From a virus: 21,660 nucleotides of DNA. The DNA is taken from IMG/VR virus record IMGVR_UViG_3300044608_000603, positions 1 through 21,660 of that record, one strand, 5' to 3'. Both the position numbers and the translations under genes were made by a program. Under the pieces are notes generated by a model, which saw only the letters and a list, made by a program, of their open reading frames with translations, was not told the origin of the DNA and did no database searches. Of the stretch, positions 7,483 through 14,753 are shown piece by piece. The stretch's first letter is position 1. Every line of letters begins with the position of its first letter.

Positions 7483-7876
7483 ATCCGTTATTGTTAATGG
7501 TAGAAAATATTCTTGGAATTTTAGTAAGAACAAAATATATGAAGACGATTCTAGGCCAAGATCTCAATATCATACAAAAACTAGGCAGCTAATAAAAGAT
7601 GTGTACGGACAAATCCCAATAATAGAAGAGGTTAGAATACCTGGAACAATTCTATATTTAGATTTTTATATTCCATTATTAGATACTGCTATTGAAGTTC
7701 ACGGCGAACAACATTATAAATTTAACACCTTTTTCCATAAAACTAAATTAGATTTTTATAAATCTTTAAAAAGAGATTCTAAAAAGATAGAGTTCTGCGA
7801 ATCAAATAATATAAAACTTGTTTTACTAAAATATGATGAACAAGAAAAATGGAGAGATCAAATTGTCAGATTATAA
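7475..7876 (+). CDS. Small PD-(D/E)XK / Vsr-like endonuclease
   Basis: A 133-residue protein overlapping the recombinase stop by 8 bases. Its core reads LDFYIPLLDTAIEVHGEQHY (about 62-81), with Asp63 and Glu74-x-His76 in the positions of a PD-(D/E)XK active site. It then has KRDSKKIEFCESNNIKLVLL (about 99-118), a Lys-rich helix followed by the closing strand typical of Vsr-like and related nucleases. The same arrangement is seen in the homing endonuclease at 16264-17151 (DFYLIDYDVYIEVDGDYWH and RDISKNNYCKKNNIKLMRF), so the two share a nuclease fold. Being directly after a recombinase, it may process branched or broken DNA; it may equally be a domesticated homing nuclease. Substrate unknown. 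Confidence 0.72.
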   Translation: MSKSVIVNGRKYSWNFSKNKIYEDDSRPRSQYHTKTRQLIKDVYGQIPIIEEVRIPGTILYLDFYIPLLDTAIEVHGEQHYKFNTFFHKTKLDFYKSLKRDSKKIEFCESNNIKLVLLKYDEQEKWRDQIVRL

Positions 7877-8339
7877 TGAATTTGTTAAAAATATAGACGA
7901 ATATATAAATATTAATAAATTAGATATACCGAATATTAAAGAAGATGTTATAGATTGTTTAGAATTAGATGATGATGATTTATCAGGAATGAGTAAAGAA
8001 GATTGTTTGAATGCTTCTTACAGAGTTTTACAATATATATCTCACGTACAAAGTGAAACTAATAAAAATCTAGCTATAAATAATTGGCTTGAAAATGCTA
8101 TTACATCTATATGTCAAACAACGGCTAAAAGCGGAGTTATAGACACATCTAATGAAGATTTTAAATATTTAAAAGCAGATGCTAAAAGATCTGTATTACT
8201 TAATTGTACAGATTATGGAAAAGAACTAAATAGACTTAATATCATTGTTAAAAGTAGATTAACTCTATTGCAAGACAAAGTGGATGTATTAAAAAGAATT
8301 TCAGAAATTTTACATGATAAGGGGAAATTTTATGGGTAG
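7863..8339 (+). CDS. Helical protein, candidate recombination mediator (UvsY-like position)
   Basis: I place the start at TTG 7863, with a strong GGAGAG at 7851-7856 and a 6-base spacer, giving 158 residues and a 14-base overlap with the nuclease gene. ATGs at 7833 and 7836 are in frame but have no ribosome binding site. The protein is acidic at the N-terminus (CLELDDDDLSGM) and then almost wholly helical, with heptad-like spacing in ELNRLNIIVKSRLTLLQDKV. There are no catalytic motifs. Size, helical character and position beside the recombinase resemble T4 UvsY, the mediator that loads UvsX onto SSB-coated DNA. That is context-based inference; I see no convincing sequence identity. Other options are a helicase loader or a structural protein. 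Confidence 0.6.
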   Translation: MSDYNEFVKNIDEYININKLDIPNIKEDVIDCLELDDDDLSGMSKEDCLNASYRVLQYISHVQSETNKNLAINNWLENAITSICQTTAKSGVIDTSNEDFKYLKADAKRSVLLNCTDYGKELNRLNIIVKSRLTLLQDKVDVLKRISEILHDKGKFYG

Positions 8340-8670
8340 GCCAAAAGGTTCTAAAAATAAACCTAAAATTAACAAAGAAAAAGAAAGGGCGGAAGTTTAT
8401 CAGCATACTACAGAAGACTTCACAATGCAAAAAAAAATAATTAAAGGTCAAAAAATACCCGCAAAAGCTGGTAAAAATATGTGGAAAGATGATGGAAGTA
8501 TACCGGAAGAAGAATTCGATAAACTTGTATCTAGAAGACCCGCTACGCAACCTAGACCAGCCGCTACAATGAGGGAGATAACATGTAGTTGTTGTAAAAA
8601 GACGGTTAAAATACCTTCTAGCTTAGAAACTTCACAATATTATAGATGCGAGAAATGCGTTGGAAACTAA
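8332..8670 (+). CDS. AT-hook-like / zinc-ribbon DNA-binding protein
   Basis: I choose ATG 8332 (AAGGGG at 8319-8324) over the in-frame ATG at 8314, giving 112 residues. The N-terminus MGRPKGSKNKPK matches an AT-hook-like minor-groove motif (GRP core with basic flanks). A basic, probably disordered middle carries SRRPATQPRPAA (68-79). The C-terminus has two CxxC knuckles, Cys85/Cys88 and Cys106/Cys109, with an extra Cys87, separated by 17 residues: a treble-clef or zinc-ribbon layout. A DNA-binding accessory or transcription role is likely but inferred. It is wedged between the mediator candidate (8-base overlap) and the helicase (11-base overlap), so a replication role is plausible. Confidence 0.7.
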   Translation: MGRPKGSKNKPKINKEKERAEVYQHTTEDFTMQKKIIKGQKIPAKAGKNMWKDDGSIPEEEFDKLVSRRPATQPRPAATMREITCSCCKKTVKIPSSLETSQYYRCEKCVGN

Positions 8671-10102
8671 ACATTACGATTTGGGTCTAGAAAGAGCGGT
8701 TTTATCAGGATTATTTCAATATGGCGTAGAAGCTTATGTTGAAATACAAGATATAATTTCTGAATCCGATTTTTATAATCATCAAAACGCTATAATATAT
8801 AGATGTTTAAAATATATTGTAGAGCATAATTTAAGTGTAGATACTGTAAGTATAACTTCGGCAGCTAACACCTTATCTCTTAAAGATGAAATACTATCAG
8901 ATACAGAATTCTTGAAATCATTAAAAACTCTTAATGTAAATAAAGATAATGTGTCTGAATTTGCAATCCAAGTAAAGAAACTATCTTTTATTAGAGATCT
9001 TCTAGTAGAAACTAAAAAGGTTGTAGATAATTTATCTAAAATATCTTCTCAGGAAACTATAGATAATATAATAGATGCTGTAGAAAAACCTATAATAAAT
9101 GCGGTATCATTAGGGTCAACAAATAAAAAGCCGGAAATACTTGGCGATGATATTCTACAATATGTTAAATTCTTGGGAGAAAATCCGTGTGATGTTGTAG
9201 GTATACCTACGGGTTTCCCAAGATTTGATAAATCTATAGGTGGAGGTCTCAGGCGTAAAACCGTTAATGTTATATCGGCTAGACCGAAAGTGGGAAAAAG
9301 TTATATTGCTGACGCTATATCTATAAATGTAACTAACGAAGATATCCCGGTACTTATGCTTGACACAGAGATGAGCAAAGAAGATCATTCTCATAGAATG
9401 TTGGCTATGATAAGCGGCGTAAAACTTAACGATATAGAAAATGGATCTTTTGCGAGAGATGAAATAAGTAAAGATAAAGTTATTAAAGCTGCGGAAAAAC
9501 TTTCTAAACTAAAATATTACTATATAAATGTCGCCGGTGAACCCTTTAATATAATAGCTAATCAAATCAAAAGATGGGTTATCCAAACGGTTGGAAAAGA
9601 TGAAAATGGCAAAACTAACGACTGTTTAGTTATATACGATTATTTAAAATTGATGACATCTAATAACATTAGTGCAAATTTACAAGAATATCAAGCCCTT
9701 GGGTTTCAGATTAGCGAGTTACATAATTTATGCGTTAGATTAGATATACCATGCTTATCTTTTGTACAACTTAATAGAGAGGGTGAGACAAAAGAAAGTA
9801 CAGATGTAGTAAGTGGTTCAGATAGGATTGTGTGGCTATGTACATCGTTCACAATATTCAAGCACAAAACACTAGAAGAAATGGCTGAAGATGGTAAAAT
9901 CGTTTGCACAAGAAAACTTGTCCCTATTGTATCTAGACATGGGGCGGGATTAGATTATGGAGATTATATCAATATAAAATTTGATGGATCTATAGGTTTA
10001 ATAAAAGAGCATAAAACTAGGAATGAATTAAAAAGATCTCTAGGGGACAAGGGTATGCTTGAAGACGGAGAAATTAATAAAGTGGATATTAAAATTGAGT
10101 AA
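8660..10102 (+). CDS. dnaB: Replicative DNA helicase, DnaB type
   Basis: A hexameric 5'-3' helicase that unwinds the replication fork, 480 residues, near the usual DnaB size. The N-terminal helical domain (about 1-150; LERAVLSGLFQ at 10-20) is followed by a linker and a RecA-like motor. Walker A is ARPKVGKSY (207-215), motif H1a is LDTEMS (234-239), Walker B is LVIYDYLKL (323-331), motif H3 is SFVQLNREG (367-375), then SGSDRI (385-390) where DnaB carries its SGxIEQDAD segment. The catalytic Glu after Walker A is Glu237. The start is TTG 8660, weakly supported by GAGA 7 bases upstream; no in-frame ATG occurs before the core. It overlaps the zinc-ribbon gene by 11 bases. The primase follows, forming a helicase-primase pair. 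Confidence 0.92.
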   Translation: METKHYDLGLERAVLSGLFQYGVEAYVEIQDIISESDFYNHQNAIIYRCLKYIVEHNLSVDTVSITSAANTLSLKDEILSDTEFLKSLKTLNVNKDNVSEFAIQVKKLSFIRDLLVETKKVVDNLSKISSQETIDNIIDAVEKPIINAVSLGSTNKKPEILGDDILQYVKFLGENPCDVVGIPTGFPRFDKSIGGGLRRKTVNVISARPKVGKSYIADAISINVTNEDIPVLMLDTEMSKEDHSHRMLAMISGVKLNDIENGSFARDEISKDKVIKAAEKLSKLKYYYINVAGEPFNIIANQIKRWVIQTVGKDENGKTNDCLVIYDYLKLMTSNNISANLQEYQALGFQISELHNLCVRLDIPCLSFVQLNREGETKESTDVVSGSDRIVWLCTSFTIFKHKTLEEMAEDGKIVCTRKLVPIVSRHGAGLDYGDYINIKFDGSIGLIKEHKTRNELKRSLGDKGMLEDGEINKVDIKIE

Positions 10103-11108
10103 TCTTGATAAGATCAAAAAATACTTAAATGGTAATTTACCAAAAGTTTTCGAAAAACTAGGTGTAGAATGCTTTGAATCAGAAGATGACCCGATTATTT
10201 GTAAATGTCCCATTCACGATGGAGATAATGAAAGAAGTTTATCTTATTACAGAAATGGTAATTGGGTGTGTTGGACGCATAATTGCCATCAAGAATACGG
10301 TAATGATATCTTCGGTTTGATTAAGGGTTATTTATCAAAAGATAAAAAGGCTACATTTTCAGATGTAATGAGATGGATTAACAAAGAATTTGGCATTAAG
10401 ACCTTCGGGGAATATGTACCAAAAAAACCGATAAATAAAGAGTTTATCGTCGAGCTAAATGATAAAATTCATATCACTAAACAAAACTTCAATATAGTAG
10501 ATAGATCTTTTAAAGATGTAGAAATACCCTCTGATTATTTTGTTAAAAGAAGGTTTTATGATAAAAAAACTATGGAATTTTTTGGCGTCGGTGATTCAAA
10601 ATGTAAAATTGGTATATCTAGGAATAGAGCCGTTATCCCTGTGCATAATGACGATGGATCGATTGTAATAGCCAATCTTTACAGAGCTACCAAAAGCTGG
10701 TTAGAGCCAAAATTTTTAATAGATAAAGGTTTTGATAAAACAAATTACTTGTATAATTACCATAGAGCAAAAGATGCGGCCAAATCTACAAAGGCTATGT
10801 TTTTATTAGAGGGTTCTGGAGATGTTTGGAGAATGTATGAATCAGGAGTGTTTAATTGCGTTTCAATAATGGGTAAAGAGCTTTCGGCACAACAAAGAAT
10901 AAAGTTAGATAGTTTATCAGTTTTTACAATTATAGTATTATTAGATAACGATTCTCCTGGAAAAGAATCGAAAGTCCAATTAATGAGAGATTTATCTAGA
11001 TTTTACAATTTAATTTTTCCAAAATTTGGCTATAAAAGAGATATAGGCAAGATGTCTCCTGACAGTATAAAAACTCATATATTAAGAGATTTAAAGGGGT
11101 ATTATTGA
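10095..11108 (+). CDS. DNA primase, compact DnaG type
   Basis: It synthesises RNA primers for lagging-strand replication. From TTG 10095 it has 337 residues; TTG 10059 with AAGGG at 10049-10053 is an alternative that adds 12 residues but overlaps the helicase by 44 bases. The N-terminal zinc finger uses Cys38, His41, Cys59 and Cys64 (CPIH...CWTHNC). The catalytic core includes RNRAVIPVHNDDG (177-188), and the TOPRIM fold has Glu239 in LLEGSGD and Asp284/Asp286 in LLDNDSPG. There is no C-terminal helicase-binding domain: bacterial DnaG is about 580 residues. Contact with DnaB would therefore need another surface, or the adjacent small proteins. It follows the helicase and overlaps it. Confidence 0.9.
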   Translation: MSNLDKIKKYLNGNLPKVFEKLGVECFESEDDPIICKCPIHDGDNERSLSYYRNGNWVCWTHNCHQEYGNDIFGLIKGYLSKDKKATFSDVMRWINKEFGIKTFGEYVPKKPINKEFIVELNDKIHITKQNFNIVDRSFKDVEIPSDYFVKRRFYDKKTMEFFGVGDSKCKIGISRNRAVIPVHNDDGSIVIANLYRATKSWLEPKFLIDKGFDKTNYLYNYHRAKDAAKSTKAMFLLEGSGDVWRMYESGVFNCVSIMGKELSAQQRIKLDSLSVFTIIVLLDNDSPGKESKVQLMRDLSRFYNLIFPKFGYKRDIGKMSPDSIKTHILRDLKGYY

Positions 11109-11836
11109 TGATTATTGGTGTGGTAGGAAAAAAGCGCTCTGGTAAAAATACGCTTGGAAATTATTTTACAGGAAGAAAATTGAAAGAGTTAAATCTTGTT
11201 GAAGATTATCATATAAACAAGGAAGGTAAACTTGTTGTTAAAACAAATTTTTTAGATGGCTCTGTTGATTGGGGTATTCTAGATCTCGATAGAAAAGATG
11301 ATGAATTTATAAATCACGCTTCTCAAACTATTTGGCCCTATGCTAAGTGTTATAGTTTTGCCGAGCCTCTTAAAGATATGATTATCAATCTATTTGATGT
11401 AGATAGATCATTCGTTTATGGCACAGAAGAACAACGTAATTCTAAAACTCATATAAAGTGGCAAGATATGCCTGGGCTTATTAAGAAAAAAGATGATTTC
11501 ATGTCTGGTATTGAGCTTATGCAATTTTTCGGAACGGAAATTATGCGTAAAATATATGATCCGATTTGGGTTAATCAAACTATTAGAAGGATATTGGCGG
11601 AATATTCTGAATTATCTATAATAACGGATGTTAGATTCCCTAATGAGGTAGAAGCTATTAAAAAAGTTGGCGGGAAAATAATTAAACTAACAAGAGATAT
11701 AGTTAAATCTACACATGCTAGTGAAATTTCTTTGGACCATTATAAAGATTATGATATAATTATAGATAATAAAAATATGACTCATGAAGAATATATATCT
11801 CGCTTGGACGAAATATATATAAAGGCAACAAAATGA
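11108..11836 (+). CDS. Deoxynucleoside monophosphate kinase (T4 gp1-like)
   Basis: It phosphorylates dNMPs to dNDPs, in T4 acting on dGMP, dTMP and hydroxymethyl-dCMP. Start ATG 11108 overlaps the primase TGA by one base and has AAGGGG at 11093-11099; a TTG three bases earlier is less likely. It has 242 residues. The P-loop is GKKRSGKN (7-14), the family's SFAEPLKD follows the mid-region, and IITDVRFPNE with a following basic strand matches the LID/base region of dNMP kinases. Phages that use modified bases often carry this enzyme, and three glycosyltransferases lie downstream, though no base-modifying enzyme is visible in the window. Substrate range cannot be read from sequence. Confidence 0.88.
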   Translation: MIIGVVGKKRSGKNTLGNYFTGRKLKELNLVEDYHINKEGKLVVKTNFLDGSVDWGILDLDRKDDEFINHASQTIWPYAKCYSFAEPLKDMIINLFDVDRSFVYGTEEQRNSKTHIKWQDMPGLIKKKDDFMSGIELMQFFGTEIMRKIYDPIWVNQTIRRILAEYSELSIITDVRFPNEVEAIKKVGGKIIKLTRDIVKSTHASEISLDHYKDYDIIIDNKNMTHEEYISRLDEIYIKATK

Positions 11837-11898
11837 ATACAGATTATAAATTATTAAAAGCTTTAAGAAGTATCCTAATTATATCGGAGCAAAAATGA
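11833..11898 (+). CDS. 21-residue micro-ORF coupled on both sides
   Basis: An ATG at 11833 overlaps the kinase stop as ATGA, and its own TGA (11896-11898) overlaps the next gene's ATG (11895), again as ATGA. A usable AAAGG lies at 11821-11825. The peptide begins MNTDYKLLKALRS and continues with a short hydrophobic run (ILIIS). Without it there would be a 58-base gap in an operon that otherwise has none. It could be a leader that couples translation of the nuclease to the kinase, a functional micropeptide, or the remnant of a decayed gene. Its short length means chance cannot be excluded. Confidence 0.4.
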   Translation: MNTDYKLLKALRSILIISEQK

Positions 11899-12923
11899 GT
11901 ATTAATATTCCGACTGTATATTTTAGGTCGTCCAGTTTGGGTAATTGGGAATTCTGTGAAATGCAGTATTTTATTCAGTATGTGTTAGGGTATAAATCTC
12001 CAGCAAATAAAAAAGCTCAACTTGGTACAATAACTCATAAAACAATGGAGATATTAGCTAATTGTAAAAAACAATTACAAGATGATCCTGATAAGGGTGA
12101 TTTTATTTATGTTGATCCAGAATTGGACGATATAAGTTGGGATAAATGGTCTTTATTTAAAAATCATTTTGTAGAAGATCTTTGTAGAAAAAGTTTTGAA
12201 TATTATAGAGACAAATGTATACATAATTATGAAGAAAGTGATTTTGATTTTTGTTATAAGATGTGTAGGGTGTTAATAGACAATTATGAAGGAGTTTTCG
12301 ATCCAAGATACAGAAATGTATTAGATCCAGAGCCATTTTTCGATATACCCATAGAAGAATCTTGGGCCAAATTTAATTACGAAGGCGAAGAATTTAACTT
12401 GGCTATAAAAGGTACTATAGATTTAGTTACTAAACTAGATGAAGATACTATAGAAGTAATAGACTACAAAACTGGCCAACGTAAAGATTGGGCTACAGGG
12501 GAAGTTAAAGATTACAAAAAATTGATGCAAGATACGCAACTTTTGTTATATAATTATGCAATTTCTAAGCTGTATCCGGAATATAAAAACCGAATTCTGA
12601 CTATAATCTTTTTGAGAGATGGGGGACCGTTTTCACTTTCTTTTGATGAAGATGATGAAAAAGAGTTCTTAAAAAGATTAAAGAAAAAGTTTTACGACAT
12701 AAGTAATACGAAATTCCCTAAGCTATGTTCTGCTAATAGATCTAATTTTAAATGTACAAGATTATGCCATTTTTATAAAGAGCAATTTCCAGGAACAAAT
12801 AAGAGTATCTGCGAACATGTGGAAGATAATATAAAGACATACGGTATAAAAATCGCCCAAAAAGAATTGAAAGTAGACGGATTTAATTCATCATCATATC
12901 AAGCCCCAGGTACAGGTAATTAA
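11895..12923 (+). CDS. Cas4/RecB-like PD-(D/E)XK nuclease with cysteine cluster
   Basis: A 342-residue nuclease of the Cas4/RecB superfamily, likely a DNA end-processing exonuclease. The motifs are GTITH with His48 (44-48), GTIDLV with Asp176, EVIDYKTG with Asp190 and Lys192, and QLLLY with Gln215 and Tyr219. Cys21 near the N-terminus plus Cys287, Cys291 and Cys306 near the C-terminus match the layout of an Fe-S-stapled nuclease domain (Cas4, AddB, Dna2), with Cys278 as a spare. Spacing CX3C and CX14C is wider than Cas4's usual CX2C and CX5C. Start ATG 11895 has GGAG at 11886-11889. No CRISPR array or other cas gene is present; it is read as a replication/recombination nuclease just upstream of the polymerase. 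Confidence 0.85.
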   Translation: MSINIPTVYFRSSSLGNWEFCEMQYFIQYVLGYKSPANKKAQLGTITHKTMEILANCKKQLQDDPDKGDFIYVDPELDDISWDKWSLFKNHFVEDLCRKSFEYYRDKCIHNYEESDFDFCYKMCRVLIDNYEGVFDPRYRNVLDPEPFFDIPIEESWAKFNYEGEEFNLAIKGTIDLVTKLDEDTIEVIDYKTGQRKDWATGEVKDYKKLMQDTQLLLYNYAISKLYPEYKNRILTIIFLRDGGPFSLSFDEDDEKEFLKRLKKKFYDISNTKFPKLCSANRSNFKCTRLCHFYKEQFPGTNKSICEHVEDNIKTYGIKIAQKELKVDGFNSSSYQAPGTGN

Positions 12924-14425
12924 TGTTAATTAATTTTACTCATTATAGTTTGCAAATTGGTTTATCTAAACCTAAACAACTTGTCGAGAAATGTTTAAAA
13001 GCCGGTTATGATTCTTGTGCTATAACCGATTTAAATACTATCTCTGGTTGTGTTGAATTTTATATAGAATGTAAAAATAATAACATAAAGCCTATACTTG
13101 GCATGTCTTTAGAGAGTGATACTCAACTTTTTGCTAAAAATATAAAAGGATGGAAGAAATTAATAAAAATAGTTAGCGGAGAATTAGAGACAGATTTAGA
13201 TGGAGATTTAATATGTTTATCTAATAATGAGAAATTTAAAGAGAAATTTAAAGATTTTAGGAAGAATGATGGCTCTATTAGGCCGAGTTATTATTGCGAC
13301 GAAGAAGATGCTGATATACATAAGATTTTGGTATGCGGTGGGCTTAAAATAAAAATTAATGAGATACCGAATGAAAAAAGATATCTATTTATAGACTCAT
13401 GTTTTTCAACAGACGGAATTCCTCAATTAGCAGAGTGTATAATAGAAAGTTGCGAAGAATATAATATACTTAGCAATCCGATATTACCAGTTTTTCCCAC
13501 AAATGGGGAGACAGAAGAAGAATTTTTAAAGGAAATTTGTAGGCAAGGATGGAGAAATAAGATAGCTCCTATCTTAAAAACCGATAAAGATAAACAAATC
13601 TATTTGGATAGATTCACCCATGAATTTAGTATTATTAAAGCCGCTAATCTGTTTGGATATTTTCTTATTGTTCATGATATTGTTAGCCATGCTAATATGC
13701 AAGGATTCATAACAGGCGTTGGTAGAGGAAGTGCCTGCGGTTGTTTAATATCATATTTAATGGGTATAACTCAACTTGATCCAATAAAATATAATCTTTT
13801 GTTTGAAAGATTTTATAACACTTCTAGAAACACGGATGGAAATATATCATTACCAGATATAGATTTAGATGTTCCATCTTCTAAAAGAGATAATATTATA
13901 AAATACGTTATAAATAAATATGGTAAAGATAATGTTGCTCAAATATGTACTTATAGTAGACTTCAAGGAAGAAGCGTTCTTAAAGAAATATTAAGAATCA
14001 CTACAGATTGTAGCAATTCTGAAATGAATGCTATCACTAAACATATTCCAGATGAAGCGGCTATTTCAGATGAATTAGAAAAAATGGATAAAGAAGATAA
14101 AAGTATAATCAAATGGAGTTTAATACACAAGAAGAAGGAGTTGGAACCATTCTGCCAAATAGATGAAAATGGGGATTTACACGGCGAATATGCAGATGTT
14201 TTTCAAAAAGGTATTAGACTTGAAGGAACATTTAAAAATGTCGGGACACATGCCGCTGGTATAATTATATCTAAGATTCCTATTAAAGAAATATGTCCAG
14301 TTATAGACAATGTTATACAGATGGAAATGGAATATATTGAGGCATTAGGATTGGCGAAATTTGATATATTAGGGGTAGCGGTTCTTAGCAAGTTAATGAG
14401 AATCAGAGAATTAGCAAATGATTGA
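12923..14425 (+). CDS. dnaE: DNA polymerase III alpha, piece 1: degenerate PHP + palm + thumb
   Basis: A 500-residue N-terminal fragment of a C-family DNA polymerase. The PHP domain at about 1-200 is reduced and has lost metal ligands: the start reads NFTHYSLQ instead of HLHxHS, and ITDLN replaces TDHxN. The palm is intact: GVGRGSACG (265-273), PDIDLD with catalytic Asp312 and Asp314, HAAGIII (443-449), and the third catalytic Asp481 in AKFDILGV (478-485). The protein ends 19 residues later at an ordinary TGA with no intein sequence, at the boundary where the fingers would begin (about residue 567 in E. coli numbering). Start ATG 12923 shares a base with the previous stop. It needs pieces 2 and 3 to make a full enzyme. 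Confidence 0.92.
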   Translation: MLINFTHYSLQIGLSKPKQLVEKCLKAGYDSCAITDLNTISGCVEFYIECKNNNIKPILGMSLESDTQLFAKNIKGWKKLIKIVSGELETDLDGDLICLSNNEKFKEKFKDFRKNDGSIRPSYYCDEEDADIHKILVCGGLKIKINEIPNEKRYLFIDSCFSTDGIPQLAECIIESCEEYNILSNPILPVFPTNGETEEEFLKEICRQGWRNKIAPILKTDKDKQIYLDRFTHEFSIIKAANLFGYFLIVHDIVSHANMQGFITGVGRGSACGCLISYLMGITQLDPIKYNLLFERFYNTSRNTDGNISLPDIDLDVPSSKRDNIIKYVINKYGKDNVAQICTYSRLQGRSVLKEILRITTDCSNSEMNAITKHIPDEAAISDELEKMDKEDKSIIKWSLIHKKKELEPFCQIDENGDLHGEYADVFQKGIRLEGTFKNVGTHAAGIIISKIPIKEICPVIDNVIQMEMEYIEALGLAKFDILGVAVLSKLMRIRELAND

Positions 14426-14747
14426 AATTTTTGATAAAAACTGTAATGATTTAGATGTAATAAGTATGAATGTAGATGCCGTGGAACATTCTATATTCGG
14501 TAGAACGATTTCCATTAAAACTAGGATAGACGAGGTTTCAAAAAAACTTCAATCCCAACAATCATTATATGATGTAAATGGTAATTGTTATATAATAATA
14601 AGAAAAAGATATATTGCAAATGAGTCTAGTAGGGTGGATATATATGAAAACCCAGACGATATAAGTTATGTGGTATTTGAATGCCGTATTAAATCTGAAT
14701 TTGAGAATTATCTTTCTTGTGGGATATTAAAAAAAAATAAAGGATAA
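14418..14747 (+). CDS. Unrecognised 109-residue protein inside the polymerase locus
   Basis: ATG 14418 lies inside the last codons of dnaE piece 1 (8-base overlap) with a GAGA sequence upstream. The sequence looks like a small alpha/beta domain: VDAVEHSIFGRTISIKTRID, then a Gln-rich helix SKKLQSQQSLYD, then strands NCYIIIRKRYI and SYVVFECRI, and a basic tail KKNKG. It contains no DnaE, intein or nuclease motif that I recognise. Its position between the palm fragment and the proofreading exonuclease suggests a replisome accessory, possibly bridging the fragments, but that is inference only. Confidence 0.65.
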   Translation: MIEIFDKNCNDLDVISMNVDAVEHSIFGRTISIKTRIDEVSKKLQSQQSLYDVNGNCYIIIRKRYIANESSRVDIYENPDDISYVVFECRIKSEFENYLSCGILKKNKG

Positions 14748-14753
14748 AATAAT

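Noticed and set aside
781-10102. Further inteins in nrdJ, the recA-like gene or dnaB, which are common intein hosts
   Set aside because: I read through the motif-bearing regions and found them contiguous, with no Cys-starting block A or terminal Asn block G. The extra loop in NrdJ is only about 27 residues.
11895-12923. Cas4-like gene as evidence of a phage CRISPR system
   Set aside because: There is no repeat-spacer array and no other cas gene; Cas4/RecB-like nucleases are common in phages on their own.
14418-14747. The 109-residue protein as a leftover of an intein or a dnaE segment
   Set aside because: No block A, B, F or G motif and no DnaE linker sequence could be recognised, and the frame is intact with a sound start.
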